From the NCBI GenBank assembly GCA_025363495.1, contig JANYDR010000636.1, positions 1-26,749 on the forward strand: a stretch of 26,749 nucleotides of DNA, given 5' to 3'. The stretch is from Cyclobacteriaceae bacterium (GTDB lineage Bacteria; Bacteroidota; Bacteroidia; Cytophagales; Cyclobacteriaceae). Both the position numbers and the translations under genes were made by a program. Below the pieces are notes generated by a model. The model made no database searches. It had not been told where the DNA came from and saw only the letters and a list, made by a program, of their open reading frames with translations. Positions 23,281-26,749 of the stretch are shown piece after piece (position 1 is the stretch's first letter; each line of letters starts with the position of its first letter).

Positions 23281-24042
23281 TTAAACTGCAAGGTAACTTA
23301 AAACAAGCTTGGAAAACTCTTCCGGCTTCTCTGCCTGTACCCAATGACCGGTATCCAGCACAGCAAATTCTGCTTTCGGAAAAATCGTTTTTATTAAGGC
23401 TTCATCACCCTCGCTGTAATAATTCGATTTTTTTCCCTTAATGAAAAGAGATGGGCCATCATATTTTCCAGAGTAAATCATGCCTTCCCCCATTTTCTCG
23501 ATATTTCGGTCAATTGCCCCGACATTGATCTTCCATTCAAAGCCTCCGGCAGGCAGGCGGGAAAGATTTTTTAGCAGAAATTGACGGACATCTGGCTCCG
23601 GTACATACTTTGAAAGGATTGCATCAGACTCATTGCGGGAAGCAAGAGTCGCGAGTGGTATCGCCTTCAGCCCTTCAAGAATTGCATCATGATGGACCGG
23701 ATAGTACTTGGGTACGATGTCCACAACGATAAGCTTGCTCAATTGGTTCGGATACTTCACCGCAAAGTTCATCGCGGTCTTTCCGCCCATGGAGTGACCG
23801 AGTATAACAGGTTGCCGAATTGAATGCTCGGCTATAAAATCCTTCAGATCTTCTGCCAGCAAGGTATAGTTCATCTCATCACTATGAGGCGATTGCCCGT
23901 GATTGCGCTGATCTACCAAATACACTGTAAAGTGTTCTGCAAAAACCTTTGCCAGTGAATACCAGTTGTCAGACGAGCCAAACAATCCATGGAGAATGAT
24001 GAGAGGAGTGCCTTGCCCGGAGGAGCGGAAGAATAAGTTCAT
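23281..24042 (-). CDS. alpha/beta-hydrolase, YbfF-like esterase
   Basis: A cytoplasmic 253-residue alpha/beta-hydrolase with no signal peptide. It opens MNLFFRSSGQGTPLIILHGL, with the oxyanion-hole segment HGLFGSSDNW. The loop VDQRNHGQSPHSDEMNY and the nucleophile elbow LGHSMGGKTA (Ser84) follow, and the catalytic His is His233 in DTGHWVQAEKPEEF. The DQRNHG-SPHS pattern and GHSMGGK match the YbfF/acyl-esterase group. The natural substrate is unknown. Its stop codon (23281-23283) abuts the exonuclease ATG. It is divergent from lysA across a 196-bp gap that contains a family 3 palindrome. It is probably the promoter-proximal gene of the minus-strand cluster. Confidence 0.9.
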   Translation of the reverse strand: MNLFFRSSGQGTPLIILHGLFGSSDNWYSLAKVFAEHFTVYLVDQRNHGQSPHSDEMNYTLLAEDLKDFIAEHSIRQPVILGHSMGGKTAMNFAVKYPNQLSKLIVVDIVPKYYPVHHDAILEGLKAIPLATLASRNESDAILSKYVPEPDVRQFLLKNLSRLPAGGFEWKINVGAIDRNIEKMGEGMIYSGKYDGPSLFIKGKKSNYYSEGDEALIKTIFPKAEFAVLDTGHWVQAEKPEEFSKLVLSYLAV

Positions 24043-24069
24043 GATCTCTTAATTGATTTTATTTAGTAC

Positions 24070-24164
24070 GCAGTAGGCAAAAGGCAGTAGGCAAAGTTTT
24101 CAGTATACTATGGCGATATTCTTTCAATTCCCCGCCACTTTGCCTACTGTCCCTTGCCTATTGC
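24070..24164. repeat. palindromic intergenic repeat, family 3, upstream of lysA
   Basis: Arms 24070-24096 and 24138-24164 are 27-nt inverted repeats with 23 matching positions. The left arm is itself two tandem 13-14-nt units (GCAGTAGGCAAAA and GGCAGTAGGCAAAG). The loop is 41 nt and contains the palindrome AGTATACT. It lies between divergent genes, the hydrolase start at 24042 and lysA at 24239. Confidence 0.8.
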
Positions 24165-24210
24165 TTTTCTACTCAAAGTTAATCATCCTTACAGAACGAT
24201 TCTCCCTCCG

Positions 24211-24218
24211 TATATTTG
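24211..24218 (+). promoter_or_regulatory. candidate -7 promoter element for lysA
   Basis: TATATTTG is an exact match to the Bacteroidota -7 consensus TAnnTTTG, 20 nt before the ATG at 24239. It would give a leader of roughly 12-15 nt. No clear TTTG -33 element is seen upstream. It lies just outside the family 3 palindrome. Confidence 0.5.
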
Positions 24219-24238
24219 CCACCTTATTTTCTCACGGA

Positions 24239-25468
24239 ATGGAATTGAACAACGGAACCTATCAACTACAGGGAATTTCCTTCGACTTATTAGCAAAGGA
24301 ATTGGGAACGCCACTCTATATCTATGATGCTGCTAAAATCGTGCGTCAGATCCAGACATTAAAAGGTGCGTTTAGCGGTATTGAACCTAAAATCAAGTTC
24401 GCTGCCAAAGCTCTGACCAACGTGTCCATTCTTAAGCTTATGCGGAAAAATGGAATCGGTGTAGATGTCGTGTCTATTCAGGAGGTTCAGATTGCCATGA
24501 AAGCAGGATTTCAGCCAAATGAAATCATGTTTACTCCAAATTGCGTTGATTTTGAAGAGATCGTTCAGGGTGTTTCACTGGGACTAAATATCAATCTTGA
24601 CAATCTCTCGGTGCTTGAAAAATTCGGCAAGAAATATGGCAGCTCTTATCCGTGTGGTGTTCGGCTCAATCCCCACATCATGGCAGGTGGTAATCTGAAA
24701 ATCTCCACGGGGCATAGCAATTCAAAATTTGGTATTTCCATTCAGCAGCTTCCTGAAATTTTACAGTTAGTAGAGAAGTATAAAATTGCTTTGAATGGAT
24801 TACATATTCACACAGGTTCTGAAATTTTAGAAATCGATGTGTTTCTAAAAATGGCTGAAATACTGTTCAACATTGCTAAAGACGTGCCTTCTATAAAATC
24901 TCTTGACTTCGGAGGTGGATTTAAAGTTGCTTATAAAAAAGATGATAAAACAACCGATGTACCCGAGCTTGGAAAAAGATTAAGCCAACTCTTTGTTGAT
25001 TTTGAAAAGAATAATGGACGCAAACTTGAGCTTTGGCTTGAGCCTGGAAAATATTTAGTAAGCGAGTCTGGCTACTTGCTTGTCAAAACAAATGTTGTTA
25101 AGCAAACTCCAAGCATCACTTTCGTTGGTGTCAACTCGGGACTCAATCACCTCATCAGGCCAATGATGTATAATGCCTACCATGAAATTGTAAATGTCTC
25201 CAATCCAAAAGGAGAATTGAAAACATACAATGTAGTTGGGAACATTTGCGAAACCGATACTCTCGGTGCAGATCGCAATCTTAACGAAGTAAGGGAAGGC
25301 GACTTACTTGTGCTTGAAAACGCCGGCGCTTACGGGTACATGATGGCGTCCAATTATAACTCACGCCCACGTCCAGCAGAGGTATTAATCATCGATGGAG
25401 AAGCAAAACTCATTCGTCAACGGGATACCCTGGAGCAGATTCTTCAAGGGCAGGTTGATATTTTCTGA
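24239..25468 (+). CDS. lysA: diaminopimelate decarboxylase
   Basis: PLP enzyme that decarboxylates meso-diaminopimelate to L-lysine, the last step of the pathway, in the cytoplasm. It has 409 residues from ATG 24239. The frame is open back to 24110, but that part runs through a repeat and the promoter and is rejected. Conserved residues are Lys57 in KFAAKALTN (PLP lysine), GVDVVSIQEV, HTGSEI (family HIGSQ), LDFGGGF, EPGKY (family EPGR), CETDT with Cys337 (family CESGD), and GAYGYMMASNYNSRPRPAEV. Some of these differ from the Proteobacterial wording but keep the functional positions. The Bacteroidota-type sequence and length fit a true LysA rather than an arginine or ornithine decarboxylase. 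Its stop codon overlaps the next start by 1 bp (TGATG). Confidence 0.93.
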   Translation: MELNNGTYQLQGISFDLLAKELGTPLYIYDAAKIVRQIQTLKGAFSGIEPKIKFAAKALTNVSILKLMRKNGIGVDVVSIQEVQIAMKAGFQPNEIMFTPNCVDFEEIVQGVSLGLNINLDNLSVLEKFGKKYGSSYPCGVRLNPHIMAGGNLKISTGHSNSKFGISIQQLPEILQLVEKYKIALNGLHIHTGSEILEIDVFLKMAEILFNIAKDVPSIKSLDFGGGFKVAYKKDDKTTDVPELGKRLSQLFVDFEKNNGRKLELWLEPGKYLVSESGYLLVKTNVVKQTPSITFVGVNSGLNHLIRPMMYNAYHEIVNVSNPKGELKTYNVVGNICETDTLGADRNLNEVREGDLLVLENAGAYGYMMASNYNSRPRPAEVLIIDGEAKLIRQRDTLEQILQGQVDIF

Positions 25469-26688
25469 TGGTTTATGATCTGATCGTAGTCGGTGGCGGG
25501 GCAGCAGGCTTTTTTGCCGCGATCGAAGCCGCTACTCAGAATCCAAAACTGAAAATCTTAATCCTGGAGAAATCAACGAAACTGTTATCCAAAGTAAGAA
25601 TTTCCGGCGGCGGCCGGTGCAACGTGACTCACAATTGTTTTGAAGCTTCAACACTTTCAAGACATTACCCACGCGGACAAAAAGAATTCAAGCAACTCTT
25701 CAGAACATTTCAGGCGTCTGACACAGTTCAATGGTTTGAACGACGAGGTGTAGAACTTATCACCGAAGAAGATGGTCGCATGTTCCCGGTAACGGAAAAT
25801 TCAGAAACAATTATCGAATGCTTTCAGCGTGAAGCTCAGAAATTCAAAATTGAAATTCTTATCACAACAGAAGTTTCATCCATAACAAAGTCTGACAACG
25901 ACTTCGTCAGTTGCAGCAGAGATGAAAGAAAATTTTCTTCAAAAAAAGTTTTGATCGCTATTGGTGGTCATCCACAATACAGCTCTTACAACTGGATAAA
26001 ATCCCTTGGACATACTATCATCGCTCCGATTCCATCACTCTTCACATTTAATGATCCATCAAAAGAATTTACTGATTTGATGGGCGTTGCAGTACAAGAT
26101 GCCGAAGTAAAAATTGCAGGAACAAAATTCTCCTCACGCGGACCAGTTCTTATCACCCATTGGGGACTAAGTGGTCCTGGAGTAATCAGATTATCAGCCT
26201 GGGCGGCTCAATATCTTCATGAGATTAATTATAAATTCACAGCCCTTGTCAACTGGACAGGTGAAGAGACAGAGGAGTCAGTAAGGAATTTGTTTAAAGA
26301 AAAGACCCGCGTGGAAGGCAAGAAACAGATAATGTCGCATCCACTATTTCAAATTCCATCGCGATTATGGGAAAAGCTTTGCACCAAAGCTGAGGTAGGA
26401 GAAAAGATGATGTGGGCAGAAGCTCCATCCAAAACTCTTAATCGGCTTATCGAATTTCTCGTAAGAAGTCCTTTTCTTATCCAGGGGAAAACAACTTTCA
26501 AAGAAGAGTTTGTAACCTGCGGAGGAGTTGATTTGAAAGAGATCGATCTTACATCGATGGAAAGCAAAAGAGTTTCCGGGCTCTATTTCGCGGGGGAGGT
26601 ATTAAATGTGGATGGAGAAACGGGAGGATTTAATTTTCAATCGGCGTGGACGACGGCTTTCGTTGCTGCCACTGCTATCTCAAAATAA
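25468..26688 (+). CDS. HI0933/BaiN-like flavoprotein, NAD(P)/FAD-dependent oxidoreductase
   Basis: A flavoprotein of 406 residues with the Rossmann start MVYDLIVVGGGAAGFFAAIE (GxGxxG at 9-14) and the family motif KVRISGGGRCNVTHNC near residue 50. Further family marks are ERRGVELITEEDGRMFPVT, VLIAIGGHPQYSSY, THWGLSGPGVIRLSAW, TCGGVDLKEIDLTSMESKRV and the C-terminal FAD motif YFAGEVLNVDGETGGFNFQS. Members of this family are often labelled aminoacetone oxidase or BaiN-like, but the real reaction is not settled, so I give no specific activity. It is translationally coupled to lysA by a 1-bp overlap. The pairing may only reflect shared expression. The final codon is followed 2 bp later by the terminator stem. 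Confidence 0.9.
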   Translation: MVYDLIVVGGGAAGFFAAIEAATQNPKLKILILEKSTKLLSKVRISGGGRCNVTHNCFEASTLSRHYPRGQKEFKQLFRTFQASDTVQWFERRGVELITEEDGRMFPVTENSETIIECFQREAQKFKIEILITTEVSSITKSDNDFVSCSRDERKFSSKKVLIAIGGHPQYSSYNWIKSLGHTIIAPIPSLFTFNDPSKEFTDLMGVAVQDAEVKIAGTKFSSRGPVLITHWGLSGPGVIRLSAWAAQYLHEINYKFTALVNWTGEETEESVRNLFKEKTRVEGKKQIMSHPLFQIPSRLWEKLCTKAEVGEKMMWAEAPSKTLNRLIEFLVRSPFLIQGKTTFKEEFVTCGGVDLKEIDLTSMESKRVSGLYFAGEVLNVDGETGGFNFQSAWTTAFVAATAISK

Positions 26689-26690
26689 AA

Positions 26691-26708
26691 GCCCCGACAA
26701 GTCGGGGC
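26691..26708. terminator. bidirectional rho-independent terminator
   Basis: GCCCCGAC-AA-GTCGGGGC is a perfect 8-bp GC-rich stem with a very tight loop. On the plus strand it is followed by CTTTTG, ending the lysA/flavoprotein transcript. On the minus strand it is followed by TTTTATTTT, a good T-run, ending the tRNA transcript. This is the clearest conventional terminator in the window. Confidence 0.88.
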
Positions 26709-26714
26709 CTTTTG

Positions 26715-26749
26715 TGGTGACGGAGGGAATTGAACCCCCGACACAAGGA
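26715..26749 (-). tRNA. tRNA 3' half, probably tRNA-Phe, cut by window edge
   Basis: Read on the minus strand, the 35 visible bases correspond to positions 39-73 of a tRNA. They are TCCTT (3' anticodon stem), the variable loop GTGTC, the T arm GGGGG-TTCAATT-CCCTC, the acceptor strand CGTCACC and discriminator A. CCA is not encoded, as the next bases are CAA. The anticodon lies outside the window. The TCCTTGTGTC segment is typical of tRNA-Phe(GAA), so identity is inferred from that only. The terminator at 26691-26708 follows it. Confidence 0.75.

Noticed and set aside
24110..24238. N-terminal extension of lysA back to 24110
   Set aside because: It would translate the palindromic repeat and the TATATTTG promoter element, and LysA proteins start near MELNNGTYQL.

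Overview
The window reads as ordinary chromosome of a Bacteroidota bacterium, most likely of the Cytophagales type. The lineage call is inference. It rests on a MurF-alanine racemase fusion, a TPR hybrid histidine kinase carrying a receiver and an AraC-type domain on one chain, few Shine-Dalgarno sites, -7 elements resembling the Bacteroidota consensus TAnnTTTG, and an HI0933-type flavoprotein next to lysA. I see no transposase, integrase, phage gene, toxin-antitoxin pair, defence system or CRISPR array.

Layout. 1-2730 (-) is a one-component-style hybrid sensor kinase cut off by the left edge. It is divergent from a secreted PQQ-type beta-propeller protein (2878-4896). A divergent-looking PRPP synthase (5022-5945, -) follows. 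A complete tripartite RND efflux operon (6233-11709, +: lipoprotein adaptor, inner-membrane pump, outer-membrane channel) leads into a YdhF-like aldo/keto reductase. A frameshifted lipoprotein gene (12826-13690, -) lies between two copies of an intergenic repeat, beside a small secreted protein of unknown function. Then come csaA and murF-alr (+), an RluD-type pseudouridine synthase (-), and a beta-propeller-like lipoprotein (+). A four-gene minus-strand cluster follows: polyprenyl diphosphate synthase, RNase R, a PolB-exonuclease-like DEDDy nuclease and an alpha/beta hydrolase. lysA and an HI0933/BaiN-like flavoprotein (+) end the coding part. The window closes with a bidirectional terminator and the 3' half of a minus-strand tRNA, probably tRNA-Phe.

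How the genes work together. The efflux genes form one transcriptional unit with 4-bp spacing and then an 11-bp overlap. csaA/murF-alr, RNase R/polyprenyl synthase, hydrolase/exonuclease and lysA/flavoprotein are each tightly packed pairs. murF-alr and lysA both concern peptidoglycan precursors or the diaminopimelate/lysine branch, but they are not adjacent.

The most unusual content is non-coding. The window holds several families of imperfect palindromic repeats. Two copies of one family sit in opposite orientation at 4911-5003 and 19192-19301. Two copies of another flank the broken lipoprotein gene. A 27-nt-armed element lies upstream of lysA, and a short 8-nt-period tandem follows murF-alr. 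All four convergent protein-gene junctions carry one of these elements, and the fifth convergent junction (gene/tRNA) has an ordinary terminator. I did not find a convincing new multi-gene system. The repeat elements, a 21-bp-phased direct repeat at the kinase promoter and the double frameshift are the points worth following up.
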